A stretch of 64,000 nt of DNA from Thermohalobaculum sp951813525 (lineage in GTDB: Bacteria > Pseudomonadota > Alphaproteobacteria > Rhodobacterales > Rhodobacteraceae): assembly GCA_951813525.2 (NCBI GenBank), contig CATOTJ020000002.1, forward strand, positions 1,240,001-1,304,000. The letters are read 5' to 3'. The position numbers and the translations under genes are program-made. Below, one piece after another: positions 25,733 through 34,611 of this stretch. A model generated the notes under the pieces. The model was given only the letters and a program-made list of their open reading frames with translations, did no database searches and was not told the origin of the DNA. Every line of letters begins with the position of its first letter. The first letter of the stretch is position 1.

Positions 25733-28342
25733 TCAGTAAAGACCGCCGGTGCCGAGGCCGACATTGTCGCGTTTGATCGCTCCGCCCTCTGTGCGTTCGG
25801 CGGAACTGGAGCCCAGAGGAACATTTTCGCCCTCCGGCAAAAGGCTTAACAGCCGCGCATTGGCCCCTGCGAAGAGGACATGATCCTCGATGCGGCGCCG
25901 GTCTGCGACCAGGATTTCCGGCTCGGCACCAAGGTTGAACGTTTTGACCAGAACATTGGGCCCCTCGGCGTCATCGGGCAGACGTTCGCCGGTGATCGCA
26001 TCGACCTTTATCGTGACGGTCCCATAGGCGCGCCCCGGTTTGCGGAAGCGTCCCGGCGGTGTTTCGGCATGTGCCGCTTTCATGAACTCGCGGAAAACCG
26101 GTCCGCACAGCGTACCGCCATAGGCCCCCCGGCCCATATTGCGCGGCGTGTCATAGCCGATGAAGCAGCCAGCCACCAGATTGCGCGAAAACCCGACGAA
26201 CCAGGCATCTTTGTTGTCGTTTGTCGTGCCGGTCTTGCCCGCTACTTGAAAGCGTAGACCGCCGACCGTTTTCGACGCAGTGCCGCCCTCGACCACGCCG
26301 CGCATCATCTGGACCAACTGATAGGCAGTGTTCGGGTCCATGATCTGGCTGCGTGCATCAAACAGGATAGGTGTGCGGTTGCCGCCGAATTTTCCGGCAT
26401 CGCAACCCTGACAATAGCGCGGATCGTGCCGGTAAAGTGTCTTGCCATGGCGGTCTTGAACGCGGTCGATCACTGTTGGCTTCACGCGTTTGCCACCGTT
26501 TGCAAACATGCCATAGGCGGCGACCAGCTTGTAAAGCGTCGTCTCGCCCGCACCCAGCGAATAGGACAGGGCATCTGGAACCGTCTCGTAGACACCGAAG
26601 CGCTTGGCGTACTCGCCGACCCGGTCCATTCCCAGATCCATGGCAAGGCGAACGGTGACAAGGTTGAGGGAACTGGCAAGCGCGCGGCGCAGAGAGACCG
26701 GGCCGCTGAATCTGCCGGAAGAATTCTTGGGGGTCCAAGCCCGCCGTCCGTTTCCGACCTTGATCGGGGCATCGTTCACGATGGTCTCGGGCGTGTAACC
26801 GATATCAAGGGCCGCGGCATAGACGAACGGCTTGAAGGCCGAGCCGGGCTGTCTTTGCGCCTGAGTTGCCCGGTTAAATGCCGAATATTCTCGCGAAAAT
26901 CCGCCCTGGATCGCCAGCACCCGACCGGAATGTGGGTCCATCGCCATGAACGCGCCCTGCACTTCCGGGACCTGGCGCATGGACCAGCGGTCTTTCACAC
27001 GCTTGACGAAGATGACATCGCCGACCGTCCAAAGATCGGCAGCGGTGCGCGGTCTGCCGCGACGCAGTGGGCTACGGCGGATCCATTTCGCTTCGCGCTT
27101 GGCACTCAGCCGTATCAGTCCAGGATCCAGCCCTTCGCCCGCTTCGTCGATATCTTCGACACCGACGATGGCCGTGTCATTGCCGATCTCCAGCACCACG
27201 GCGACGTGCCAGTCGGTGATGTCCCGCGGTGCCCGGGTTCTGTCCAGTGCGCGGCGCCAGTCCGTGGCTGTGCCATCGATGATCGACTGAACCTTCGTGA
27301 CCGGACCACGATAAATGCCCCGCCCGCGGTCGAAACGTTCCAGGGCCTTGCGCAGCGCCTTCTCGGCGACTTGCTGCAAACGATCATCGACGGTCGCACG
27401 GACCGTCAAACCCGAACGGTAAAGCGCGTCTGCGCCCAGTTCCGAGATCAGCTGCCGGCGAACCTCGTCTGAAAAATAGGTCGGCGTGTACCGTTGGACC
27501 AGCGTTGGACGGTTTTCGGCGATTACCGTTACAAGCGGCGTTTCCTTCAGCTCCGCATAGCGGTCATAGGGCAGAACACCGTTTTCCCACATCTGGCGCA
27601 GGACATAGTCACGCCGGTCGGTTGCATCCTCGAGGTTCTTGATCGGGTGCAACTCTGACGGCTTTTTCGGCAGCGCCGCCAGATAAGCCGCTTCGTGCGG
27701 GTCCAGTTCTTCCAGCGTTTTACCGAAGTAATTCTGCGCGGCGGCCACGATGCCATACGAGCGCTCGCCCATATAGATGTCGTTCAAATAAAGCTCGAGG
27801 ATCTGATCCTTGGTCAGCGTGCCCGTCACACGTACTGCCAGGATGCCCTCTTTGATCTTGCGTTCTATCGACCGTTCGTCGCCGACCAGAAAGTTCTTCA
27901 TCACCTGCTGCGTGATTGTCGAGGCACCCGACAACCGGGCACTGCGCCCGCTGATCTTGGCCTGGCCAAACCGCACAAACGCCTTGATGATGCCGGTCGC
28001 ATCGACCCCGGGGTGCGAATAGAAATTCTTGTCTTCTGCCGAAATGAACGCCTGTTTGACAATTTCAGGGACCTCGTCGATCGGTACGAAAATGCGCCGC
28101 TCGCGCGCATATTCGGCGATCACCTCGCCCTTGCCGGAATAAACCCGGCTCAGCATGTTGGGGCGATAGTTGCGCAGCTCTTCGGTGCTGGGCAGTCCCT
28201 GGCCATAGATTTGGACCAGCGCAACGAACCCGCCGAATGCGAATATCGTCGCAATCGCGAGGTTCGAAAACAGCATTGCAATCAGTCGAACCATGGGTCC
28301 CGCAAATTTGAACAAATCCTGAAGGATGCCCGAACGACTCAC
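25733..28342 (-). CDS. mrcA: Class A penicillin-binding protein 1A
   Basis: An 869-residue bifunctional peptidoglycan synthase in the inner membrane. One N-terminal membrane helix (LIAMLFSNLAIATIFAFGG), a glycosyltransferase domain with the catalytic Glu in FISAEDKNFYSHPGVD, an OB-like insert, and a transpeptidase domain with SAFKPF (SxxK), SSLN (SxN) and KTGTTNDNKDAWFVGF (KTG). Full length for the family. It lies downstream of the amidase gene in the same direction with a 123-base gap that may hold a promoter. Confidence 0.96.
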   Translation of the reverse strand: MSRSGILQDLFKFAGPMVRLIAMLFSNLAIATIFAFGGFVALVQIYGQGLPSTEELRNYRPNMLSRVYSGKGEVIAEYARERRIFVPIDEVPEIVKQAFISAEDKNFYSHPGVDATGIIKAFVRFGQAKISGRSARLSGASTITQQVMKNFLVGDERSIERKIKEGILAVRVTGTLTKDQILELYLNDIYMGERSYGIVAAAQNYFGKTLEELDPHEAAYLAALPKKPSELHPIKNLEDATDRRDYVLRQMWENGVLPYDRYAELKETPLVTVIAENRPTLVQRYTPTYFSDEVRRQLISELGADALYRSGLTVRATVDDRLQQVAEKALRKALERFDRGRGIYRGPVTKVQSIIDGTATDWRRALDRTRAPRDITDWHVAVVLEIGNDTAIVGVEDIDEAGEGLDPGLIRLSAKREAKWIRRSPLRRGRPRTAADLWTVGDVIFVKRVKDRWSMRQVPEVQGAFMAMDPHSGRVLAIQGGFSREYSAFNRATQAQRQPGSAFKPFVYAAALDIGYTPETIVNDAPIKVGNGRRAWTPKNSSGRFSGPVSLRRALASSLNLVTVRLAMDLGMDRVGEYAKRFGVYETVPDALSYSLGAGETTLYKLVAAYGMFANGGKRVKPTVIDRVQDRHGKTLYRHDPRYCQGCDAGKFGGNRTPILFDARSQIMDPNTAYQLVQMMRGVVEGGTASKTVGGLRFQVAGKTGTTNDNKDAWFVGFSRNLVAGCFIGYDTPRNMGRGAYGGTLCGPVFREFMKAAHAETPPGRFRKPGRAYGTVTIKVDAITGERLPDDAEGPNVLVKTFNLGAEPEILVADRRRIEDHVLFAGANARLLSLLPEGENVPLGSSSAERTEGGAIKRDNVGLGTGGLY

Positions 28343-28465
28343 ATCCCTGCCGGTGGCGTTTTTAACCTAAAGTTGCCAAAAGCGAACGGTCTGGTTGGTC
28401 GCTGGACAAGGATATTTTGTGCAGGTGTTGCCTGTCGCCGACGTTTTTGGGGGCGGTCGGGGAAG

Positions 28466-29692
28466 CTAATTCCTGCGGCGCGGCGCCAGAAACCCCTTCG
28501 AGGCGGCTTCGCGCCACAGCTTCAATCCGGCAACGACCGCCTCTGCGGCGAGGTCTTGCCAGGCAGGATCTGTCAGACGTGCACGATCTTTCGGACTGTC
28601 CAAAAAGCCGAGTTCCAGCAAGATCGATGGGATGTCTGGCGCCTTCAAAACCCGAAAACTCGCCTGACGCATTGGCTTTGTACGCAAAAGTTCAACTCGC
28701 CTGCCAAGTGTTAGCAGTAACGCGCGGCCAAGCTTGTGCGATTCGTCCTGTGTTCCGCGTTGCGCCAACTCGACCAGCAGCCGGGTCAATTCGTCGGTTT
28801 CGCCAAACAGATCGGCACCAGCCAAAATGTCCGACCGGTTTTCACGCGCGGCCAGCGCCTCTGCCGCGCTATCGGTTCCCTTTTCGGACAGCGTATAGAT
28901 CGAAACCCCATCGGCGACGCCCGCCGCAACGCTGTCGGCATGGATCGAGATCAGCACATTCGCTCCCGCCCGGTGGGCGCGGCGGACCCGTTCGGCCAGG
29001 GGAACGAACTCGTCGCCGGTTCTGGTCAAAATCGCCGTGAAACCGGGTGTCGCGTCGATCGCCTTTTTCAGTCGAATGGCAAAGGCGAGAACCACGGTTT
29101 TTTCGCGCAACTTTCCTGAACTGGCGCCCGGGTCGATCCCGCCATGGCCAGGGTCGAGCGCGATTACGATATCGCCTTCACGCACGTCCGGCAGGCGGTG
29201 GTCGCTGCCCTTCCAGCGCGCATTTTCCGGTGCGCCGGCCCCCGCATCGAACTCTGCCCGCGTCGTGGCTGTAAGATCGATCACAAGACGCCCGGGCTCG
29301 TTGCCCTGCGGCGGCTTGGTAAACGCGCGCTCGACCCGCATTGGTTGTTCCAGCGTCAGCACCATACGCGACCGCCCTTGCCGAAACAGCCCGTAACGTA
29401 TTGTATCGACTGATGGAATATCGTCTGTGGGATCGGCTTCGATCTGCCAATCCACGACCGGAAAATCGACGATCAACCGATCGGGCGCGCCGACGGTGAA
29501 CAACGTGAAGACCGGGACCGGCGATATATCGAGCATCAAGCGAACGCCGCCTGGCAGTTCGGCATGGCGAATGGCTGTGGCCGTCGCTGGCTGATCCGTC
29601 GCCGCCTGCGCAAACGCGTTGACCGGCAACGCTGCGATGCAAATCATGAACAGACTACACAGCCACGGCGTGGCCGGGGACGGGCATCTCAT
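28466..29692 (-). CDS. N-acetylmuramoyl-L-alanine amidase (AmiC-like)
   Basis: A 408-residue periplasmic zinc amidase cleaving the peptide stem from peptidoglycan at septation. The signal region MRCPSPATPWLCSLFMICIAALPVNAFAQ is followed by an AMIN targeting domain (GGVRLMLDISPVPVFTLFTVG) and an Amidase_3 domain: IALDPGHGGIDPGA (zinc His), REKTVVLAFAIRL with the catalytic Glu, LISIHADSV (zinc His) and LLELGFLDS. The start is uncertain between Met at 29692 and a Met 15 codons later. An IS30 element begins 100 bases upstream and may have replaced its original promoter region. Confidence 0.93.
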   Translation of the reverse strand: MRCPSPATPWLCSLFMICIAALPVNAFAQAATDQPATATAIRHAELPGGVRLMLDISPVPVFTLFTVGAPDRLIVDFPVVDWQIEADPTDDIPSVDTIRYGLFRQGRSRMVLTLEQPMRVERAFTKPPQGNEPGRLVIDLTATTRAEFDAGAGAPENARWKGSDHRLPDVREGDIVIALDPGHGGIDPGASSGKLREKTVVLAFAIRLKKAIDATPGFTAILTRTGDEFVPLAERVRRAHRAGANVLISIHADSVAAGVADGVSIYTLSEKGTDSAAEALAARENRSDILAGADLFGETDELTRLLVELAQRGTQDESHKLGRALLLTLGRRVELLRTKPMRQASFRVLKAPDIPSILLELGFLDSPKDRARLTDPAWQDLAAEAVVAGLKLWREAASKGFLAPRRRN

Positions 29693-29791
29693 GGCGTTTG
29701 ATCCTGCTCGATCTTCTATTCTTGTGATCGTTCCTAACACAGTCGGTTTCGCCGAGAAATTCGTTTGTCACCGGGCGGGAATTGGGCGTAT

Positions 29792-31255
29792 AGGGCGGAT
29801 TCAACCGGTCGTCGCAACACCCCAACCTAGGAGGTGTAGATGACGACGGGAAGACGAAAATCAGAAAGGTCCACGCGGCGCAAATTGTCCTCACCCGGAC
29901 GGCCCCCTGTCTGGCAGCGCGAGCAACTGTGCCAGTTCTGGCAGGGTATCGCGGTAGGGCTTTCAAGTGAGCAAGCCGCTGTTGAAGCAGGTGTCTCTGC
30001 CCCTGTCGGAAGCCGATGGTTTCGGAGTTCTGGTGGAATGCCTCCCAAACATCTCGCGCCCTCGGCGCCTTTCCTCAAGAACCGCAACCTGGTCTTCGCG
30101 GAACGCGAGGAAATCGCCTTGGAATGCGCTCGGGGCACCGGTGTGCGTGCAATCGCGCGCAAACTGGGGCGGGCACCCAGCACGATCTCCCGCGAGATCA
30201 GGCGCAACTCGGCGACACGAGGCGGAGACTTCGACTACCGGGCTCTCACAGCGCAGTGGCATGCGGATCGCGCATCCCGCCGCCCGAAGACCAGCAAGCT
30301 GACGAACAATCCTGCCTTGCGAGATTATGTGCAGGACCGGCTTGCCGGCCTGATCGCCACGCCAGACGGCATCTCCTTCGACGGGCCTGTCGTGGTATGG
30401 AGGAAACGGCGGTCCGTTCATCGGCAAAGCCGACGCTGGTCTTGCGCCTGGAGCCCGGAACAGATCGCACAGCGCCTGAAGGTGGACTTCCCCGAGGACC
30501 CGACCATGCGCATCAGTCATGAAGCCATCTATCAGGCGCTCTACATCCAAGGGCGCGGAGCCCTGAAGCGGGAGCTTTCGGCCTGTCTTCGCTCTGGACG
30601 GGCACTGCGTCTGCCCCGAGAACGGGCCCGAAACCGAGGCAAGTCCTTCATCTCGGATGCGCTGATGATCAGCGCCCGCCCGGCCGCGATTGACGACAGA
30701 GCGGTGCCAGGCCACTGGGAAGGCGATCTCATTCTCGGACTTGGCAGTTCAGCGATTGGGACGCTGGTCGAACGGACCACGCGCTTCACTATGCTTTTGC
30801 ACCTGCCGCGAATGGAAAGCCACGGCACGACCAAACCGATCAAGAACGGTCCGGCTCTTGCCGGTCATGGTGCAGAAGCCGTCCGCGATGCCATTTCCGA
30901 AACCATAATGGATCTTCCGGCACATCTGCGACGATCACTGACCTGGGATCAGGGAGCCGAGATGGCACAGCACGCTCAGCTTCGGATCGACACCGGTCTC
31001 GAAGTCTACTTCTGCGACCCTCAGAGTCCCTGGCAGCGCGGCAGCAATGAAAACACCAATGGCCTGCTCCGCCAATACTTTCCGAAAGGCACCGATCTAA
31101 GTCAGCATGGCAATGAAGAGTTGAACGCCGTTGCCCATGCCTTGAATACGAGGCCACGCAAAACGCTCGGATGGCGAACGCCCGCGGAAGCACTCGACCA
31201 GTTGCTCAAACAGGATATGATCGAAGGTGTTGCGACGACCGGTTGAATCCGCCCT
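29792..31255 (+). mobile_element. Insertion sequence of the IS30 family (complete)
   Basis: A 1.46-kb element bounded by perfect 30-base inverted repeats (29792-29821 and 31226-31255; outer bases AGGGCGGATTCAACCGGTCG). If the terminal A/T is counted as flanking DNA, both sides show a TA dinucleotide consistent with the 2-3 bp duplication of this family. One intact transposase gene. Its right end cuts the cpaC secretin gene; its left end lies in the upstream region of the amidase gene. Confidence 0.93.
29840..31246 (+). CDS. IS30-family transposase
   Basis: A 468-residue DDE transposase. An N-terminal helix-turn-helix (SSEQAAVEAGVSAPVGSRWF), a second one (RAIARKLGRAPSTISREIRRN) and the catalytic residues in GHWEGDLILG (Asp), TWDQGAEMAQ (Asp) and QRGSNENTNGLLRQYFPKGTD (Glu) are all present. 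AGGAGG lies 7 bases before the ATG. The stop codon falls inside the right inverted repeat. No lesion, so probably active. Confidence 0.96.
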   Translation: MTTGRRKSERSTRRKLSSPGRPPVWQREQLCQFWQGIAVGLSSEQAAVEAGVSAPVGSRWFRSSGGMPPKHLAPSAPFLKNRNLVFAEREEIALECARGTGVRAIARKLGRAPSTISREIRRNSATRGGDFDYRALTAQWHADRASRRPKTSKLTNNPALRDYVQDRLAGLIATPDGISFDGPVVVWRKRRSVHRQSRRWSCAWSPEQIAQRLKVDFPEDPTMRISHEAIYQALYIQGRGALKRELSACLRSGRALRLPRERARNRGKSFISDALMISARPAAIDDRAVPGHWEGDLILGLGSSAIGTLVERTTRFTMLLHLPRMESHGTTKPIKNGPALAGHGAEAVRDAISETIMDLPAHLRRSLTWDQGAEMAQHAQLRIDTGLEVYFCDPQSPWQRGSNENTNGLLRQYFPKGTDLSQHGNEELNAVAHALNTRPRKTLGWRTPAEALDQLLKQDMIEGVATTG

Positions 31256-32308
31256 AAAGCCCAGCACATCAATCCCGGCCGTCGTTGACGACAGGTTAGG
31301 ATCGACCGCGGATACCTCGGCCGTCAAAGCCAGATTGATGACATCGTTGTCGAGGACCTTTGGACGGAAGTTGAGGTTGACGCCTACCGGCTTGAACTCG
31401 ATCGACACGGTATTGTCAGGACCAGCAACAGGGATCGGCGCCTCGCCACCTGCAAGGAAACTGGCTTCCGTGCCAGAAAGCGCAACAAGATTTGGCTCGG
31501 CAAGCGTCCGCGCAAAGCCCCTCTGCTCCAACGCATCAATTTGAATTGCCAGAATGAAGTCATCCAAGATCGTGAATGCAGCGCCCAGAGCGCCGGAGAA
31601 GGCACCCGCAGCCAGCGTCGTCTGATCGATGCTGACGGTATTGGTCTGCGCATCCAAGTTCGGACGCAGGCTGGATCCGGTAAACGTCGAGATACTGCTG
31701 TCACCGCTTGCCCCAACGGCGCCGAAGCTGATGCCCAAATCTTTACCGGCGGACCGACTGATTTCGGCAATCTTCACTTTCAGCATCACTTGCTGAGTAC
31801 CGCCAACGGTCATCATGTTGGCAACAGCGTCGCCAGCATAGGCTTTCGCCAGCACCATCGCCTTGTCGATCTTCAGCTTACCCGAAACGATGCCCGACAA
31901 GATGATACCGCCATTGGCCGTGCGCACTTCGATCGGCTCGTTCGGCAGGATTTCCCGAAGACGCTTTTTCAGCTCGGAATGATCAGCCTCGACCTTGATC
32001 GTGACATTCGTGATCAGTCGCCCACCTTCCCCAAGCAGCGTCAACGTCGTGACGCCCCGGCGGCGACCAAAGATATAAACAGAACGGTCGGAAAGCGGTG
32101 AAACGTCCGCAATCTCCGGATTTGCAACCGAAACCTCCAGAAAGCGAACCGTGCTTTCCAGCACAATTGCCCGGCTTACAAAGACGTTAACGTTATTCGA
32201 CTTCAGACCGCGAGATACCTTCAGCACCGACTGCGCACTGGTTTCTGGAACGATTGCGGCAATCGCCAGAAGTGCGAGCGGAATAGCCAATAGTGTTTTG
32301 CGTATCAT
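31256..32308 (-). pseudogene. cpaC: Flp pilus secretin CpaC/RcpA, 3' end removed by IS30
   Basis: N-terminal two thirds (about 350 residues) of the outer-membrane secretin of the Tad/Flp pilus. Signal peptide MIRKTLLAIPLALLAI, the BON/N0-like region (LKVSRGLKSNNVNVF; RREGVTTLTLLGEG-like strands; RLREILPNEPIEVRTANGGI), and the secretin domain (LAEPNLVALSGTEASFLAGGEAP; VGVNLNFRPKVLDND). The frame runs intact to VLGF, then enters the IS, and the usual C-terminal strands (TRR-TTVEL to the end) are missing. Joining across the IS does not restore them: the flank reads only nine codons to a stop. Start at 32308 or 32323. Nonfunctional as a pilus channel. Confidence 0.9.
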
Positions 32309-32441
32309 GGCTTTACCATCCATGGTTGTTCGCGCGCGGAAGCGCGCTCTGCCCCTTACAGAACGCACTAAACACCAGAAAAACCAATGAATCAAGTGGT
32401 TGTAGGATTTTTCTGCCACGAAGCCTTAGCAGTGAGCATGG

Positions 32442-33302
32442 CTAGTCAGAAAAGCGTTCCTCGTGGACCTGACCGCCCTTGCGCACCCGAACCCGATAGG
32501 AAGTGTCTTCCTCGACAACGGTCTCAGGTTCCTCTTTAACAATAGGCTCTTCCTTGACCTCAGCGCCAGGTAGAGCGGTGGTATCAACAGACTCAAGGTC
32601 TTCGGATGTAGTGACCTCATCGACGCCGCGCAGCAGCAGCGAAAGACTTCCCGTTTGCATCGCCAATGTCAGACGCTGGGCATCCTTGGGCGAAACTTCA
32701 ACCATTGCAGTTCTGGCAACAACCGCCCTGCTCCGCTCGGTATCCGTTAACTGATCTGTCGCGACAACCAGAACCTTCTGCATCAGAATGTGCGACGTCA
32801 GCTCGCCATCCTTCTTTTTCAAATACTGGATGTCGACAAAATCACCTGGTGAGATTAAGCCCGCGGTCCCCGTCACCGCATTGATCGGAATGGTCACGGC
32901 GCGCATCCCCTCGCGCACCTGCGTCGCGATACGCACCGAACCGCCAAAACCCGTTACCTTCGATTTCAGGATCAATTCGCCGGGCTCAATGCGCCGTGTC
33001 ACCGTGCGGACCTGCTTCAGGTCCTCGTCAAACAACTCTTGCGCTGAATGGAACACATTGTCCGGCACAGCATCCTTGGGCCAGAAGACAAACTTTAACG
33101 CCTGTTTGCCGCGCTCAAAATTCAGCCGGTCGCCGTGCTTAAGCGGCACCTTCGCCGCCACAACACGAACCAGTTCAGGGGCATCTGTCTCTTTGGTAGT
33201 GACAGATGCCTGCCAAGATTTGAACTGTTCGTTTGCATAGTAAATTGCGCCGCCCGCCAGGGCGACGCCACCAATCAGAAACAGGATGGCAAGGAACCGC
33301 AT
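32442..33302 (-). CDS. cpaB: Flp pilus assembly protein CpaB
   Basis: A 286-residue inner-membrane-anchored protein. N-terminal membrane helix (MRFLAILFLIGGVALAGGAI), an SAF/antifreeze-like domain (VAAKVPLKHGDRLNFERGKQALKFVFWP), then the RcpC/CpaB domain (GMRAVTIPINAVTGTAGLISPGDFVDI) and an acidic C-terminal tail ending EEDTSYRVRVRKGGQ. Family members help assemble the Flp pilus near the secretin. It precedes cpaC by 134 bases and follows the pilin gene; the apparatus genes that normally follow (cpaD-cpaF, tadB, tadC) are absent from the window. Confidence 0.92.
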   Translation of the reverse strand: MRFLAILFLIGGVALAGGAIYYANEQFKSWQASVTTKETDAPELVRVVAAKVPLKHGDRLNFERGKQALKFVFWPKDAVPDNVFHSAQELFDEDLKQVRTVTRRIEPGELILKSKVTGFGGSVRIATQVREGMRAVTIPINAVTGTAGLISPGDFVDIQYLKKKDGELTSHILMQKVLVVATDQLTDTERSRAVVARTAMVEVSPKDAQRLTLAMQTGSLSLLLRGVDEVTTSEDLESVDTTALPGAEVKEEPIVKEEPETVVEEDTSYRVRVRKGGQVHEERFSD

Positions 33303-33361
33303 TCTTCAAACCCAGTTGTTACTCCGGGCGGAGGTTAGCAGACCCGGCTTACCCATATCAA

Positions 33362-33583
33362 TTACTGATTGAACGTGCCTTGGCTCGGAGCGCCGCCCGT
33401 GGTCACGTTGGCACCAGCCTCGGACAGGTTCGAGTTGATGTTCGACGCCAGGTCGCCAACACCGTTGTTGAAGATCGAGTAGACGAGTGTGATGGCCAAC
33501 AGAAGAATTGCAGCAGTCAGAGCAACCCAGTCGATGGTCACTGCACTGTCTTCGTCGCGAATGAAATTGATGAGCTTGGTCAT
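33362..33583 (-). CDS. Flp/Fap-type pilin, copy 1
   Basis: A 73-residue type IVb prepilin. A short charged leader (MTKLINFIRDED) precedes SAVTIDWVALTAAILLLAITLVYSIF, the hydrophobic assembly helix, then a 30-residue polar tail. Compared with canonical Flp (G/xxxxEY), the cleavage position has Ser and the EY pair is DW. Start set by GGAGG 5 bases upstream. It is 66/73 identical to copy 2. First of the cpaB-side genes, likely cotranscribed with cpaB since no terminator follows. Confidence 0.9.
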   Translation of the reverse strand: MTKLINFIRDEDSAVTIDWVALTAAILLLAITLVYSIFNNGVGDLASNINSNLSEAGANVTTGGAPSQGTFNQ

Positions 33584-33595
33584 TGTAGCCTCCAA

Positions 33596-34020
33596 AAAGG
33601 ACAGATCGGTCAGTCAGATGTCAGGTCTGTGACTTTGAAGCTAGGTTACAAATGTGCCCGTATTGTGGTCCAGGCCGCGCCCGAGTCGCGGCAGTGACCA
33701 AAAACGGATTTCTTCAGCTGACAACGCTATGCACTTTCGCCGCAGCGGGATATCGGTCGTAAAAAATCGAATGTTTTCTGAAGTTTAAGCGGCCAGAAGT
33801 TCATCCCTGGGCCTAATTTTGGCGATGCAATCCCAATTGCCGCCCTTAGATGAATCATTGCGTTGAGCAAATGTGGCGGAAATCGGGCAGAATCCGGCAG
33901 GGTTGGGTACGCAGCACCACCGGCCCGCTCGAGAAGCGCCCAGCATTACGTTAAACAGATTCGCCCTCAGGGAAATGTTGGCTGGATCTACCCGGCAGAG
34001 GCGATTGTCCCAGGTTGGAA
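33596..34020. repeat. Duplicated segment between the two pilin genes
   Basis: The leader upstream of copy 1 (33601-33672) matches the leader upstream of copy 2 (34343-34420): shared blocks include CTAGGTTACAA, TGTGCCCGT and GTCAGGTCTGT. Farther on, 33871-33954 reads MWRKSGRIRQGWVR to a stop, matching the first codons of the transglycosylase gene (MWQKSGRLSR at 34612). These are remains of one duplicated block; no intact gene is present. Confidence 0.75.
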
Positions 34021-34054
34021 CAACAAAAAGACGCCGCCCGTTGGGGCGACGCCG
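34021..34054 (-). terminator. Intrinsic terminator after pilin copy 2
   Basis: On the minus strand, GGCGTCGCCC-CAAC-GGGCGGCGTC (10-bp stem with two G-U pairs) followed by TTTTTGTTG. It ends the transcript of pilin copy 2, so the two pilins are separately terminated. Confidence 0.85.
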
Positions 34055-34116
34055 ATGTTCTTGCTTTAGGCGATGAGGTAAGGCCTGCTCGACAGGCCCA
34101 GCGCACCCCGAAAGGC

Positions 34117-34338
34117 TTACTGGTTGAAGGTGCCCTGGCTCGGTGCGTCGCCAGTCGTCACATTGGCGCCAGCTTCGGTCAGGTTCGAGTTGATGTTCGA
34201 CGCCAGATCGCCAACACCGTTGTTGAAGATCGAGTAGACGAGCGTGATGGCCAGCAGCAGGATGCCTGCCGTCAGCGCAACCCAATCGATGGTTACGGCG
34301 CCGTCTTCGTCGCGAAGGAAGTTGAAGAACTTGGTCAT
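34117..34338 (-). CDS. Flp/Fap-type pilin, copy 2
   Basis: A 73-residue type IVb prepilin with leader MTKFFNFLRDEDG ending in Gly, cleavage before AVTIDWVALTAGILLLAITL. It differs from copy 1 at seven positions (4, 5, 8, 13, 25, 54, 64), mostly conservative. GGAGG lies 5-6 bases before the ATG. Transcribed away from the transglycosylase gene, with its own terminator. High identity points to recent duplication. Confidence 0.92.
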   Translation of the reverse strand: MTKFFNFLRDEDGAVTIDWVALTAGILLLAITLVYSIFNNGVGDLASNINSNLTEAGANVTTGDAPSQGTFNQ

Positions 34339-34611
34339 AGTTGCCTCCAGAGGTCGGTTCGTCATTCAGGTGTCAGGTCTGTATCTTTGAACCTAGGTTA
34401 CAATTGTGCCCGTTCTGTGGTCGCTTGTCCGGGCCGGATCAGGTGCTCTATTGCCTCCCGTGTCCGATGAAAAGTGGATAGCAGTATTCTCAGTTCTCAC
34501 CAAAGGTTATGCTGAAAAAGATCAATAATTCTGGTACCTTAACTCAATTTGCAATGAATTGCGGGCGGAGTGTGGCAAGCACCCCCGGCACTGTGAGGAG
34601 ACCGTGATCAA

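Noticed and set aside
34339..34430. Sigma-54-like GGGCAC element in the pilin leader
   Set aside because: The -12 GC is missing at the correct spacing; conservation between copies is explained by duplication.
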